Shown: positions 18,471 through 27,081 of the stretch, piece after piece | How the letters are laid out: the number at the start of each line of letters is the position of its first letter | Numbering within the stretch: the first letter of the stretch is position 1 | Source: Agromyces mediolanus | GTDB lineage: Bacteria; Actinomycetota; Actinomycetes; Actinomycetales; Microbacteriaceae | DNA: 36,724 bases | Assembly (NCBI RefSeq): GCF_014648575.1 | Contig: NZ_BMRJ01000003.1 | Coordinates: 186,933-223,656, forward strand | Direction: 5' to 3' | The notes under the pieces: generated by a model | What the model was told of the DNA's origin: nothing | The model's database searches: none | Seen by the model: the letters and a program-made list of their open reading frames with translations, nothing else | Position numbers and translations under genes: made by a program

Positions 18471-19059
18471 TCGGGTGACGATCTTCTCGCGCCTGAAGGA
18501 AGACCTCGCGACCGCCCGTGCGCACGATCCCGCCGCACGGGGCGGTCTCGAGGTCTTCCTCGTGTATTCGGGGCTGCACGCCATCTGGACGTACCGGCTG
18601 ACGCACCGGATGTGGCGCCGCCGCTGGCGCTTCCTCGCGCGGCTCGTCTCGCAGCTGGCGCGCTTCCTGACCGGGATCGAGATCCACCCGGGTGCGACGA
18701 TCGGCCGGCGCTTCTTCATCGACCACGGCATGGGCGTCGTCATCGGTGAGACCACCGTCATCGGCGACGACGTGATGCTGTACCACGGCGTCACGCTCGG
18801 CGGGAAGGCGCCCCGCAACACCCCGCCCGGCACGAAGCGCCACCCCACCTTGGAAGACGGCGTGACGGTCGGCGCGGGGGCGAAGGTGCTCGGCGACATC
18901 ACGATCGGCGCCTGGAGCGCCGTGGGGGCGAACGCGGTCGTCACGAAGGACGCCCCGCCGCACTCGCTGGTCGTCGGCGTGCCGGCCACCGTGCGCCCCC
19001 TCTCCAATGCCGCGGCCGACGCCGCGCGCGGCGTGCACGACTGGCACTGGCAGATCTGA
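18463..19059 (+). CDS. cysE: Serine O-acetyltransferase
   Basis: This enzyme of about 198 residues acetylates serine with acetyl-CoA, giving the substrate for CysK. Hexapeptide-repeat left-handed beta-helix turns run from [22 protein letters not shown] to [20 protein letters not shown]. The catalytic loop YHGVTLGGK is present. The C-terminus ends HDWHWQI, with a terminal Ile like the CysE tail that inserts into CysK. The start is a TTG at 18463 with AAGG 5 nt upstream, overlapping cysK by 8 bp. A GTG at 18475 is an alternative, but its spacing to the ribosome site is poor. This is the short actinobacterial form lacking part of the N-terminal helical domain of E. coli CysE. Confidence 0.93.
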   Translation: MTDRVTIFSRLKEDLATARAHDPAARGGLEVFLVYSGLHAIWTYRLTHRMWRRRWRFLARLVSQLARFLTGIEIHPGATIGRRFFIDHGMGVVIGETTVIGDDVMLYHGVTLGGKAPRNTPPGTKRHPTLEDGVTVGAGAKVLGDITIGAWSAVGANAVVTKDAPPHSLVVGVPATVRPLSNAAADAARGVHDWHWQI

Positions 19060-19087
19060 CGCGCACGGCGCGCGCTGCCGCGGCCGT

Positions 19088-20056
19088 TCATCGCCTTCGG
19101 GCCCGACCGCTCGAGGTGAGCCCCGCGTCGAGCAGGGCGCGAGCGAGCGGCACGCCCCGCCACGCGTCCTGCCAGCCCCAGCGCACGCAGCGCCACCCCG
19201 TCGTCGTTCGAATCGCCTCCGCCCGCTGTTCCTCTTCGAGGGCGGTCGCCGCCGTGCGCTGGCCGCCGCCGTACCTGGCGATGCCGTCGGCCTCGCCCCA
19301 GACCCCCAGGCCCGGCCAGGCGAAGTCGAGCCGAACGATCCGGCCGTCGGCGAGGGCGAGCTCGTGCTGCGTGAGCGGCGGCGGGAAGCCGTACTCCTCG
19401 AACCGGAGTCTGCTCAACGACTGGAGCGGACTCTCGGCCGCGGGGTCGGCGCGCGCGAGAACGGCCGCGACCCGCAGACTCCCCCGGAACGGGCGCCGAC
19501 GCTCGAGGATCGCCACGAGCTCGTCGAGCCTGCAGGCGGGACGCCGATCACCGACGAGCCGTGGGCCGATCGCCGCATCCACCATCGCGAGCGCCGTCAC
19601 GAGCGGCGAACGACGGCCGACCTCGAGCACCGCGTCGGCGAGCGAGGTGAGTCGGACGCCGCCCCGCGTCTCGACGACCGTGTCGTCGCGACGCCCCACT
19701 TCGATGACGCCGTTGCGGATGCGCCCGGAGGCGCCGCTCGCGAGGAAGGTCACCTGCGAGGGAACCGCGCCGACCGCCGGCATGCCGTGCAGCAGCGCGG
19801 ACGTGTAGCCCGCGAAGACCGGGTGGTCGCGCTGTGCGGCCGCGGCGAACGCGGTCAGGACGTGGTGGTCGGCTCCGCGTGGCGGCGGATCGGCGCCGAC
19901 CGGTGAGTAGACGCCCCGACGCACGCGCTGCAGCTCGCCGGCGCGCACCGCCCGCACGAGCTGCCCCTGCTGCCCGGCGCGCAGCACCGTCGACGCATGA
20001 ATGAGCCCCTGCCGATCGATCGGCAGGGGCGGGGAGTCATCGGAACGGCTGGTCAC
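19088..20056 (-). CDS. AbiEi-like winged-helix plus DUF559/Vsr-like endonuclease-fold protein
   Basis: This 322-residue protein has an N-terminal helix-turn-helix part (RQGLIHASTVLRAGQQGQLVRA, then GELQRVRRGVYSPVG), like the AbiEi antitoxin domain seen in many actinobacterial orphans. A middle region follows (ALLHGMPAVG, VRLTSLADAVLEVGRR). The C-terminus from about residue 235 has ESPLQSLSRLRFEEYG, IVRLDFAWPGLGVWGEADG and WRCVRWGWQDAW, which matches the DUF559/Vsr-like endonuclease fold with Asp and Glu in plausible catalytic places. No AbiEii-type toxin gene is adjacent, so a toxin-antitoxin role is not supported. The GTG at 20056 is the likely start. A 26-bp perfect palindrome lies inside its early codons. 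It converges with cysE. Confidence 0.75.
   Translation of the reverse strand: MTSRSDDSPPLPIDRQGLIHASTVLRAGQQGQLVRAVRAGELQRVRRGVYSPVGADPPPRGADHHVLTAFAAAAQRDHPVFAGYTSALLHGMPAVGAVPSQVTFLASGASGRIRNGVIEVGRRDDTVVETRGGVRLTSLADAVLEVGRRSPLVTALAMVDAAIGPRLVGDRRPACRLDELVAILERRRPFRGSLRVAAVLARADPAAESPLQSLSRLRFEEYGFPPPLTQHELALADGRIVRLDFAWPGLGVWGEADGIARYGGGQRTAATALEEEQRAEAIRTTTGWRCVRWGWQDAWRGVPLARALLDAGLTSSGRARRR
20005..20030. repeat. 26-bp perfect palindrome inside the AbiEi-like gene
   Basis: GCCCCTGCCGATC and its exact inverse complement GATCGGCAGGGGC meet with no spacer, centred between 20017 and 20018. The palindrome encodes PLPIDRQG at the beginning of the predicted DNA-binding domain and lies about 26 bp inside the CDS. 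It could be an autoregulatory operator or a cruciform/RNA hairpin site. Confidence 0.85.
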
Positions 20057-20262
20057 CGCCCCAGCATCGGCCGAGCTGGGGGCGCTTCGCGGGCGCGAGC
20101 GTGATCCGTGGAGGCGGCAGCGGCGTACCGCGATGTGGAGGAGGAGCGAGGAGACGAACCGCGTCGCGCCCGCGCGCTGGGCGAGGAGACGCGGCGCGGC
20201 GAGCATGAACCAGCGCGCCTGCCCGAGACCGTGCCGGGGCCGCCTACCGCCGGGGAGCCGGC

Positions 20263-21339
20263 CTACTCGTCGCCGGAGACGGCCAGCTGCGACTCCTCGT
20301 CGGCGCGGATCGCCGACTCGATGATGGGGTCGAGGGCGCCGTTCATCACCTGGTCGAGGTTGTACGCCTTGTAGCCGGTGCGGTGATCGGCGATGCGGTT
20401 CTCGGGGAAGTTGTAGGTGCGGATGCGCTCGGAGCGGTCCATCGAGCGGATCTGCGAGCGGCGGGCGTCGGAGGCGGCCGCGGCGAGCTCCTCCTGCTGC
20501 CGGGCGAGGAGGCGAGCGCGGAGCACGCGCATGGCCGCCTCACGGTTCTGCAGCTGCGACTTCTCGTTCTGCATCGAGACGACGATGCCGGTCGGCAGGT
20601 GCGTGATCCGCACCGCGGAGTCGGTCGTGTTGACCGACTGCCCGCCGGGGCCGCTCGAGCGGTAGACGTCGATCTTGAGGTCGTTCTGGTTGAGGTCGAC
20701 CTCCTCGGGCTCGTCGACCTCGGGGAAGACGAGCACGCCCGTCGTCGAGGTGTGGATGCGCCCCTGCGTCTCGGTGACGGGCACGCGCTGCACGCGGTGC
20801 ACGCCGCCCTCGTACTTGAGGTGCGCCCAGACCCCCTGCGAGGGATCGCTCGCGTTCGACTTGATCGCGAGCTGCACGTCCTTGTAGCCGCCGAGGTCGG
20901 ACTCGTTGCGCTCGAGGAGCTCGGTCTTCCAGCCCTTGGACTGCGCGTATTGGATGTACATGCGCAGCAGGTCCGCGGCGAACAGCGCGCTCTCGGCGCC
21001 GCCCTCGCCGCCCTTGATCTCCATGATCACGTCGCGGCCGTCGTCGGGGTCGCGCGGGATGAGGAGCCGCCGCAGCTTCTCCTGGGCCTCGGCGAGGGAT
21101 GCCTCGAGCGCGGGCACCTCCTCGGCGAACGCCTCGTCCTCCTTCGCGAGCTCGCGGGCGGCCTCGAGATCGTCGCCGGCCTGCACCCAGGCGCCGTGCG
21201 CGGCGACGATCTTCGAGAGCTCCGCGTACCGCCGGTTCGCCTTCTTCGCGCGAGCGGGGTCGGCGTGCAGCGCCGGGTCGGCGAGCTCCTGCTGGAGCTC
21301 GCCGTACTCGGCGATCAGCGGTCGGACGGTTTCGAACAT
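20263..21339 (-). CDS. prfA: Peptide chain release factor 1
   Basis: This 358-residue factor ends translation at UAA and UAG. The stop-codon recognition tripeptide is PVT (residues 187-189) in [18 protein letters not shown]; the Pro-x-Thr form marks RF1 rather than RF2. The peptidyl-hydrolysis motif GGQ is at 232-234 in [15 protein letters not shown]. The N-terminal coiled-coil domain and C-terminal [19 protein letters not shown] complete the family pattern. The ATG at 21339 is 7 bp after the rho stop, so it is almost certainly cotranscribed with rho. Its usual partner prmC is about 2.8 kb away, beyond an insertion. rpmE is absent between rho and prfA. Confidence 0.96.
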   Translation of the reverse strand: MFETVRPLIAEYGELQQELADPALHADPARAKKANRRYAELSKIVAAHGAWVQAGDDLEAARELAKEDEAFAEEVPALEASLAEAQEKLRRLLIPRDPDDGRDVIMEIKGGEGGAESALFAADLLRMYIQYAQSKGWKTELLERNESDLGGYKDVQLAIKSNASDPSQGVWAHLKYEGGVHRVQRVPVTETQGRIHTSTTGVLVFPEVDEPEEVDLNQNDLKIDVYRSSGPGGQSVNTTDSAVRITHLPTGIVVSMQNEKSQLQNREAAMRVLRARLLARQQEELAAAASDARRSQIRSMDRSERIRTYNFPENRIADHRTGYKAYNLDQVMNGALDPIIESAIRADEESQLAVSGDE

Positions 21340-21346
21340 CGGCGGA

Positions 21347-23455
21347 TCAGCGGTGGTCGGACTCGTTCGAGTGCCCGCCGACCGGGGCCGACTTCTGCAT
21401 GAGGAGCAGGAACTCGGTGTTCGACTGGGTCTCCTTGAGGCGTCCGAGGACGGCCTCCAGCGCCTGCTGCGGCTCGAGGCCGGCGAGGGCGCGACGGAGC
21501 TTCCAGGTGATCTTCACCTCGTCGGGGCTGAGCAGCATCTCCTCGCGACGGGTCGACGAGGCGTTCACGTCGACCGCGGGGAAGATGCGCTTGTCGGCCA
21601 GCTGGCGGCTGAGGCGCAGCTCGCTGTTGCCGGTGCCCTTGAACTCCTCGAAGATGACCTCGTCCATCTTCGAGCCGGTCTCGACGAGCGCGGTGGCGAG
21701 GATGGTGAGCGAGCCGCCGTTCTCGATGTTGCGCGCGGCGCCGAAGAAGCGCTTCGGCGGGTACAGCGCGGAGGCGTCGACGCCGCCGGACAGCACGCGG
21801 CCCGAGGTCGGCGCGGCGAGGTTGTACGCGCGGCCGAGACGGGTGATCGAGTCGAGCAGCACGACGACGTCGTGACCGAGCTCCACCAGGCGCTTCGCGC
21901 GCTCGATGGCGAGCTCGGCGACGGTGGTGTGGTCCTCGGCGGGGCGGTCGAAGGTCGAGGCGATGACCTCGCCCTTCACCGTGCGCTCCATGTCGGTGAC
22001 CTCTTCGGGGCGCTCGTCGACGAGCACGACCATGAGGTGGACCTCGGGGTTGTTCTGCGAGATCGCGTTCGCGATCTGCTGCAGGACGATCGTCTTGCCG
22101 GCCTTCGGCGGCGCGACGATGAGGCCGCGCTGACCCTTGCCGATCGGGGCGACGAGGTCGATGATGCGCTGGGTGAGCTTCGTCGGCTCGGTCTCGAGGC
22201 GCAGCCGGTCCTGCGGGTACAGCGGCGTGAGCTTCTGGAAGTCGACGCGCGCGGCCGCCTCCTCCGGGGTCTGCCCGTTGATCGAGTCGACCTTGACCAG
22301 CGCGTTGTACTTCTGGCGGCTGTTGCCCTCGCCGTCGCGCGGCTGCTTGATGGCGCCGACCACGGCGTCGCCCTTGCGCAGGTGGTACTTCTTCACCTGG
22401 CCGAGCGAGACGTAGACGTCGCTCGGGCCGGGCAGGTAGCCGGTGGTGCGCACGAAGGCGTAGTTGTCGAGCACGTCGAGGATGCCGGCGACGGGGATGA
22501 GCACGTCGTCGTCGAGGATCTCGGGCTCGACCTCGTCGCCCCCGCCGCCCTGGCCGCGGCGCTTACGGTCGCGGTAGCGGCTGCGACGGCCGCCCTCGCC
22601 GTCCTGCTGCTGGTTCTGCTGGCCGCCCTGCTGGTTCTGCTGGCCCTGCTTGTCACGGCCCTGGCCCTGCTTCTCGCCGGCCTTGTCGCCGTCGGCGGCC
22701 TTCTCGCCGTCCTGCTTGTCGTTCTTGCGCTCGGCGTTGCGGGCGTCGCCGTTGCGGCCGCCCTGCGACTTCTCGCCGTCGGCCTGGGACTCGCCCCGGC
22801 CGTTCTGCTGCTTGTCGTCGGCGTTGCGCTCGCCGCCGCGGCGGCCGCGACGACGGCCCTGCCGGGGCTCGGGCGCCTCGCCCGACTCACCCTCGGCGGC
22901 GGCCGGACGCTGGCCGGCCTCACCGGTGGCCGCGGCGAGCTCCTCGCGCACGGCGGCGCGAGCGGCCTCGCGGGCCGCCTCCTCGTCGCCGGGGACGAGC
23001 GGCACGCCGGCGCCGCCGCCGTTCACGTGCTGCACGGCGGCGGTGCCGCTGCTCGTCACGCGGCGCGACTGGCGGCCGCGACGCGCGGGCGCCTCGGCCT
23101 GAGCCTCGGCGACGGGCGCCTCCGCGACCGGTGCGTCCGCCGAAGCGGATGCCTCGGCCGGGACGGATGCCTCGGCGGCGGCCGGGGCCGCTTCCGCGGC
23201 GGGCGCCTCGGGCTCGACGGCGGGCGCCGCCTCGGCCGGGGCGACGTCGGCCGCTGCGGCCTCGGTCGGCACGTCGAGCTCGACGTTGCCGGCTGCCTGC
23301 TGCGCCTCGATGAGCTCGATCAGCTCGCCCTTGCGGCGCTTCGAGGCGCCGGCGATGCCGAGCGAGCCGGCGAGCTCGACGAGCTCGGCCACCTTGAGGC
23401 TCTTGAGTTCTGCGGTGCTGGCCGCGTTCTGGACGCGGTCGGTTCCGTTGGTCAC
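21347..23455 (-). CDS. rho: Transcription termination factor Rho with long low-complexity insert
   Basis: This 702-residue hexameric RNA helicase terminates transcription. The Rho_N helical domain is at about 17-53 ([20 protein letters not shown]). An acidic Ala/Pro/Glu linker (about 60-190) leads to an Arg/Gly/Asn/Gln-rich stretch (about 196-305). The RNA-binding cold-shock-like domain starts near 312 ([20 protein letters not shown]). Walker A is APPKAGKT (448-455), Walker B is [11 protein letters not shown], and the Q/R-loop block is [12 protein letters not shown]. coli Rho has about 419 residues, so some 255 residues are inserted, as known for actinobacteria. The GTG at 23455 is chosen because AAAGGA lies about 10 nt upstream and [12 protein letters not shown] leads into Rho_N. 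Confidence 0.96.
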   Translation of the reverse strand: MTNGTDRVQNAASTAELKSLKVAELVELAGSLGIAGASKRRKGELIELIEAQQAAGNVELDVPTEAAAADVAPAEAAPAVEPEAPAAEAAPAAAEASVPAEASASADAPVAEAPVAEAQAEAPARRGRQSRRVTSSGTAAVQHVNGGGAGVPLVPGDEEAAREAARAAVREELAAATGEAGQRPAAAEGESGEAPEPRQGRRRGRRGGERNADDKQQNGRGESQADGEKSQGGRNGDARNAERKNDKQDGEKAADGDKAGEKQGQGRDKQGQQNQQGGQQNQQQDGEGGRRSRYRDRKRRGQGGGGDEVEPEILDDDVLIPVAGILDVLDNYAFVRTTGYLPGPSDVYVSLGQVKKYHLRKGDAVVGAIKQPRDGEGNSRQKYNALVKVDSINGQTPEEAAARVDFQKLTPLYPQDRLRLETEPTKLTQRIIDLVAPIGKGQRGLIVAPPKAGKTIVLQQIANAISQNNPEVHLMVVLVDERPEEVTDMERTVKGEVIASTFDRPAEDHTTVAELAIERAKRLVELGHDVVVLLDSITRLGRAYNLAAPTSGRVLSGGVDASALYPPKRFFGAARNIENGGSLTILATALVETGSKMDEVIFEEFKGTGNSELRLSRQLADKRIFPAVDVNASSTRREEMLLSPDEVKITWKLRRALAGLEPQQALEAVLGRLKETQSNTEFLLLMQKSAPVGGHSNESDHR
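22607..22645. repeat. 21-bp tandem repeat in the rho insert
   Basis: CTGCTGGTTCTGCTGGCC occurs at 22607-22624 and again at 22628-22645, 21 bp (7 codons) apart. On the minus strand it encodes the repeated Gln/Asn/Gly part of the Rho insert ([14 protein letters not shown]). Copy number change would alter the insert in frame. Confidence 0.8.
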
Positions 23456-23629
23456 TGGGGTATGTTCCTTTCCCCCGGCCGCGAGATTCGCGGGCTCGGA
23501 AGGGCTGGTCGCTCGACAGCGGGCGATCGATGCGCGCGGGGGCGCAGATCTGCGCAAGAGCGAGAGCAATGAATTGCCGGGAATCGCACCATGCGGCGAC
23601 GGACGCGAACCGCGTGTCGGTCGTCGGGT

Positions 23630-23658
23630 GCGGGGTCGAGTCTAGCACCCGACCCCGC
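23630..23658 (-). promoter_or_regulatory. Dyad with -10 box in its loop upstream of rho
   Basis: GCGGGGTCG (23630-23638) and CGACCCCGC (23650-23658) form a perfect 9-bp dyad. The 11-bp loop contains, on the minus strand, TGC-TAGACT, an extended -10 box (TAGACT at 23644-23639). It lies 57 bp beyond the thrB stop and about 180 bp before the rho start. It may be the rho promoter inside an operator, or a terminator for the thr operon, or both. Confidence 0.5.
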
Positions 23659-23714
23659 CCCGGGACGAACCGCGACGCGCCAATCCGTACGGAAGCGTCC
23701 GCCGGCCCGCCGAG

Positions 23715-24680
23715 TCAGGCCGCGTGGACGGTGGCGCCCTTGAAGTCGACCGCGAGCGGGAGCGCCTGCCAGGCGGTCTCCGCGCGCTCGGCGACGAGCG
23801 CGGCCGCCTCGGCGCGCTCGGCCGGGTCGCTCGCGAGCACGAGGATCGAGGGACCCGCGCCGGAGACGACGGCCGGATGCCCCGCGGCGCGGAGCGCCCG
23901 GATGAGGGCGTCGGTCTCGGGCATCGCCTGCGCGCGGTAGTTCTGGTGCAGCTTGTCCTCGGTGGCCGCGAGCAGCAGCTCGGGGCTCTGGATGAGCGCG
24001 GCGACGAGCAGCGCCGAGCGCGAGACGTTGAACACGGCGTCCTCGTGGGGCACCTGCTCGGGCTGCAGCGAACGCGCGAGCGCCGTCGACATCTCGTGCT
24101 CGGGCACGAGCACGAGCGGCGAGACGCCGCGGTGCACGATGAGCTTCTTGTGCCGCGGGCCCTCGGGCGTGGTCCACGCGATCGTGAGCCCGCCGAAGAG
24201 CGCGGGCGCGACGTTGTCCGGGTGGCCCTCGAGCTCGGTGGCGAGCTCGAGGAGGCGGTCGGCGTCGAACTCGACGATGCCCTCCAGCAGCCCCTTCGCG
24301 ATCATCACGCCGGCGACGATCGCCGCCCCCGAGGAGCCGAGCCCGCGACCGTGCGGGATCGTGTTGCGCGCCACGAGCCGGATCGGCGGCAGGGCGTACC
24401 CCGCGCGGGCGAAGCTGTGCGCCGCGGCGCGCACGACGAGGTGCGAGTCGTCGAGCGGCACCTCGCCGGCGCCGACGCCGTGCACCTCGATCTCGAGCCC
24501 CGCGTCGATCACGCTGACCTCGAGCTCGTCGTACTGCGCGAGCGCGAGCCCGAGCGTGTCGAAGCCGGGGCCGAGGTTCGCCGAGGTGGCGGGCACCTTG
24601 ACGAGGATCGAGCGTCCGGCGATGCCGGGGGCCTCTGCGAGCTCCTGCTCCGGCAGCGCGCCGGCCATCCCGCCGCTCAC
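23715..24680 (-). CDS. thrB: Homoserine kinase
   Basis: This 321-residue GHMP-family kinase phosphorylates homoserine for threonine synthesis. The N-terminal family motif is VKVPATSANLGPGFDTLGLA. The ATP-binding GHMP motif is PHGRGLGSSGAAIVAG. Motif 3 is AVVSGAGPSILVLAS near the C-terminus. The GTG at 24680 overlaps the thrC stop as GTGA; an ATG four codons later (24668) is an alternative. It is the last gene of the lysA-hom-thrC-thrB chain, whose genes all overlap by 4 bp. A dyad and the rho promoter region follow. Confidence 0.95.
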   Translation of the reverse strand: MSGGMAGALPEQELAEAPGIAGRSILVKVPATSANLGPGFDTLGLALAQYDELEVSVIDAGLEIEVHGVGAGEVPLDDSHLVVRAAAHSFARAGYALPPIRLVARNTIPHGRGLGSSGAAIVAGVMIAKGLLEGIVEFDADRLLELATELEGHPDNVAPALFGGLTIAWTTPEGPRHKKLIVHRGVSPLVLVPEHEMSTALARSLQPEQVPHEDAVFNVSRSALLVAALIQSPELLLAATEDKLHQNYRAQAMPETDALIRALRAAGHPAVVSGAGPSILVLASDPAERAEAAALVAERAETAWQALPLAVDFKGATVHAA

Positions 24681-25774
24681 GCGCCGAGTCCCAGCAGCGA
24701 GGCGACCTGGGCGGTGTCGACGGGGACGACCACCGGCTGCTCCTCCGTGCCGTCGGCCCGGCGGACCGCCCACTGCGGGTCTTTCAGCCCATGGCCGGTG
24801 ACCGTCAGCACGACGCGCGCGCCGGCCGGGATCTGCCCGGCCTCCGCGCGCTCGAGCAGGCCGGCGACGGAGATCGCCGAGGCGGGCTCGACGAAGATGC
24901 CGACCTCGGCCGAGAGGATGCGCTGCGCCTCGAGGATGCGCTCGTCGGCGATCGCGCCGAAGTAGCCGTCGGTCTCGTCGCGCGCGGAGAGCGCGAGCTC
25001 CCACGAGGCCGGGTTGCCGATGCGGATGGCGCTCGCGATCGTCTCGGGGTCGCGCACGGGCTCGCCGCGGACGATCGGGGCCGAACCGGCCGCCTGGAAG
25101 CCGAACATCCGAGGCATCCGCGTCGCGTTGCCCGCCTGGATGTCCTCGCGATAGCCGCGCGTGTAGGCCGTGTAATTGCCGGCGTTGCCGACCGGGACGA
25201 AGTGGAAGTCCGGCGCATCGCCGAGCACCTCGACGACCTCGAAGGCCGCCGTCTTCTGCCCCTCGATGCGGTCGTTGTTCACCGAGTTGACGAGGTGCAC
25301 GGGGTGCACGTCGGCGAGCTCGCGGGCGATGTCGAGACAGTCGTCGAAGGTGCCCTGCAGCTGGATGATGCGCGCGCCGTGCGCGACGGCCTGGCTGAGC
25401 TTGCCCATCGCGACCTTGCCCTCGGGCACGAGCACCGCCGCCGTGATGCCGGCGTGCGCCGCATAGGCGGCCGCCGACGCCGAGGTGTTGCCCGTGGAGG
25501 CGCAGATGACGACCTCGGCGCCGCGCTCGACGGCCTTCGTGACGGCCATGGTCATGCCGCGGTCCTTGAACGAGCCGGTCGGGTTCATGCCCTCGAACTT
25601 CACCCAGACGTCGGAGCCGGTGCGGCGGCCGAGCGCGGGGGCCGGCAGGAGCGGCGTCCCGCCCTCGCCGAGCGTGACGATGGGGGTGGCGTCGGTGACG
25701 TCGAGCCTCGAGGCGTACTCGCGGATGACGCCGCGCCACTGGCGCGAGCCCGGCTTGGGGGTGGGCTGGTTCAC
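24677..25774 (-). CDS. thrC: Threonine synthase
   Basis: This 365-residue PLP enzyme converts O-phosphohomoserine to threonine. Lys70 in NPTGSFKDRGMTMAV is the PLP-binding residue. ASTGNTSASAAAYAAHAG is the phosphate/substrate loop, VPVGNAGNYTAYTRG is the glycine-rich cofactor loop, and VTGHGLKDP is the typical C-terminal block. The length fits the short class of actinobacterial threonine synthases. The GTG at 25774 has AAGGAG 4 nt upstream and overlaps the hom stop as GTGA, so translation is coupled along the pathway. Confidence 0.96.
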   Translation of the reverse strand: MNQPTPKPGSRQWRGVIREYASRLDVTDATPIVTLGEGGTPLLPAPALGRRTGSDVWVKFEGMNPTGSFKDRGMTMAVTKAVERGAEVVICASTGNTSASAAAYAAHAGITAAVLVPEGKVAMGKLSQAVAHGARIIQLQGTFDDCLDIARELADVHPVHLVNSVNNDRIEGQKTAAFEVVEVLGDAPDFHFVPVGNAGNYTAYTRGYREDIQAGNATRMPRMFGFQAAGSAPIVRGEPVRDPETIASAIRIGNPASWELALSARDETDGYFGAIADERILEAQRILSAEVGIFVEPASAISVAGLLERAEAGQIPAGARVVLTVTGHGLKDPQWAVRRADGTEEQPVVVPVDTAQVASLLGLGA

Positions 25775-27081
25775 TGGGCTCCTTCGACTCGGAGGACGGA
25801 CGCGACGGACACGACGACCGGGCTCGCCGCGAGCGCGGCGACGGTCTGGGCGAGGGCGCCCTCACTGGCCTCGTGCGTGCCGATGACCAGCGTAGCCCGG
25901 CCGGAGACCTCGTCCACGGTCTGCTCGAGCTGCTCGACCGAGACGCCGTGGTCGGCGAAGACGTGCGCGATGGTGGCGAGCACGCCCGGCTCGTCGGCGA
26001 CCTCGAGCGTGATGGCGTAGCGGGTCGTGATGCGGTCGATCGGCAGCACCGGCAGGGCGGCGTGCGTCGACTCCGCGGTGCCCGGACCGCCGATGACGTG
26101 GCGGCGGGCGATCGCGACGAGGTCGCCGAGCACGGCCGACGCGGTCTGCACGCCGCCGGCGCCCGCGCCGTAGAACATCAGCGGGCCGGCGGCGGCGGCC
26201 TCCACGAAGACCGCGTTGTTCGCGCCGTGCACGGCGGCGAGCGGGTGGCTGCGGGGCACGAGCGCCGGGTAGACGCGGGCCGAGACGCCCTCCTCGCCGC
26301 TCGCGGCATCCGCGATCCGCTCGCAGATCGCGAGCAGCTTGACGACGTAGCCGGCCTTCCTGGCGGACTCGACCTGCTCCGCGCTTACCTGCGTGATGCC
26401 CTCGCGGTGCACGTCCTCGATCGGGACGTTCGTGTGGAACGCGAGACTCGCGAGGATCGCGGCCTTCTGCGCCGCGTCGTAGCCGCCGATGTCGGCGGTC
26501 GGGTCGGCCTCGGCGTAGCCGAGCTCCGTCGCGGTCGCGAGCGCGTCCTCGAGGGAGGCGCCCGTGGTGTCCATGCGGTCGAGGATGAAGTTCGTGGTGC
26601 CGTTCACGATGCCGAGGATGCGCTCGACCCGGTCGCCGGCGAGCGAGTCGCGCAGCGGACGGATGATCGGGATGGCCCCGCCGACGGCGGCCTCGTAGGA
26701 CAGCTGCGCCCCGACCTGCTCGGCCGCGGCGAAGAGCTCCGGGCCGTGCGCGGCGATGAGCGCCTTGTTGCCGGTCACGACGTCGGCCCCCGAGCCGATC
26801 GCCTGCAGCACGAGGGTGCGGGCCGGCTCGATGCCGCCCATCAGCTCGATGACGACGTCGGCGCCGAGGATGAGCGTCTCCGCGTCGGTCGTGAGGAGCT
26901 CGCGGGGCAGCTCGACGTCGCGCCGCGCATCGACGTCGCGGACGGCCACGCCGACGAGCTCGAGCCGCGCGCCGATGCGCTGGGCCAGCTCGTCACGGTG
27001 CTCGAGCAGGAGCCTCGCGACCTGCGATCCGACCGACCCGGCGCCCAGGAGTGCGACGCGGATGGAGCGGTACTCGATCAT
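25771..27081 (-). CDS. hom: Homoserine dehydrogenase
   Basis: This 436-residue enzyme reduces aspartate semialdehyde to homoserine, the branch point to threonine and methionine. The NAD(P)-binding motif GAGSVG is at residues 13-18 and VVTGNKALIAAHG (Lys near 106) is in the active site. ILGIVNGTTNFILDRM and EADPTADIGGYDAAQKAAIL are classic catalytic-domain blocks. A C-terminal ACT domain (about 352-430, YAITLEVADEPGVLATIAHV) predicts feedback inhibition by threonine, as known for actinobacterial Hom. It is monofunctional, with no aspartokinase fused. The ATG at 27081 overlaps the lysA stop as ATGA, with GAAGGGA upstream. Confidence 0.96.
   Translation of the reverse strand: MIEYRSIRVALLGAGSVGSQVARLLLEHRDELAQRIGARLELVGVAVRDVDARRDVELPRELLTTDAETLILGADVVIELMGGIEPARTLVLQAIGSGADVVTGNKALIAAHGPELFAAAEQVGAQLSYEAAVGGAIPIIRPLRDSLAGDRVERILGIVNGTTNFILDRMDTTGASLEDALATATELGYAEADPTADIGGYDAAQKAAILASLAFHTNVPIEDVHREGITQVSAEQVESARKAGYVVKLLAICERIADAASGEEGVSARVYPALVPRSHPLAAVHGANNAVFVEAAAAGPLMFYGAGAGGVQTASAVLGDLVAIARRHVIGGPGTAESTHAALPVLPIDRITTRYAITLEVADEPGVLATIAHVFADHGVSVEQLEQTVDEVSGRATLVIGTHEASEGALAQTVAALAASPVVVSVASVLRVEGAQ

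Noticed and set aside
19088..20056. Complete type IV toxin-antitoxin system
   Set aside because: Only an antitoxin-like domain is present; no AbiEii nucleotidyltransferase gene is adjacent on either side.
22560..22680. CRISPR-like repeats in the rho region
   Set aside because: The repeat units are 21-bp in-frame coding repeats without spacers and encode Gln/Asn/Gly residues.
20906..23572. Long plus-strand open frame opposite rho with a leucine/valine-rich stretch that looks like membrane helices
   Set aside because: The hydrophobic run is the antisense of the Gln/Asn/Gly repeat codons of the Rho insert. No start signal or family similarity supports it.
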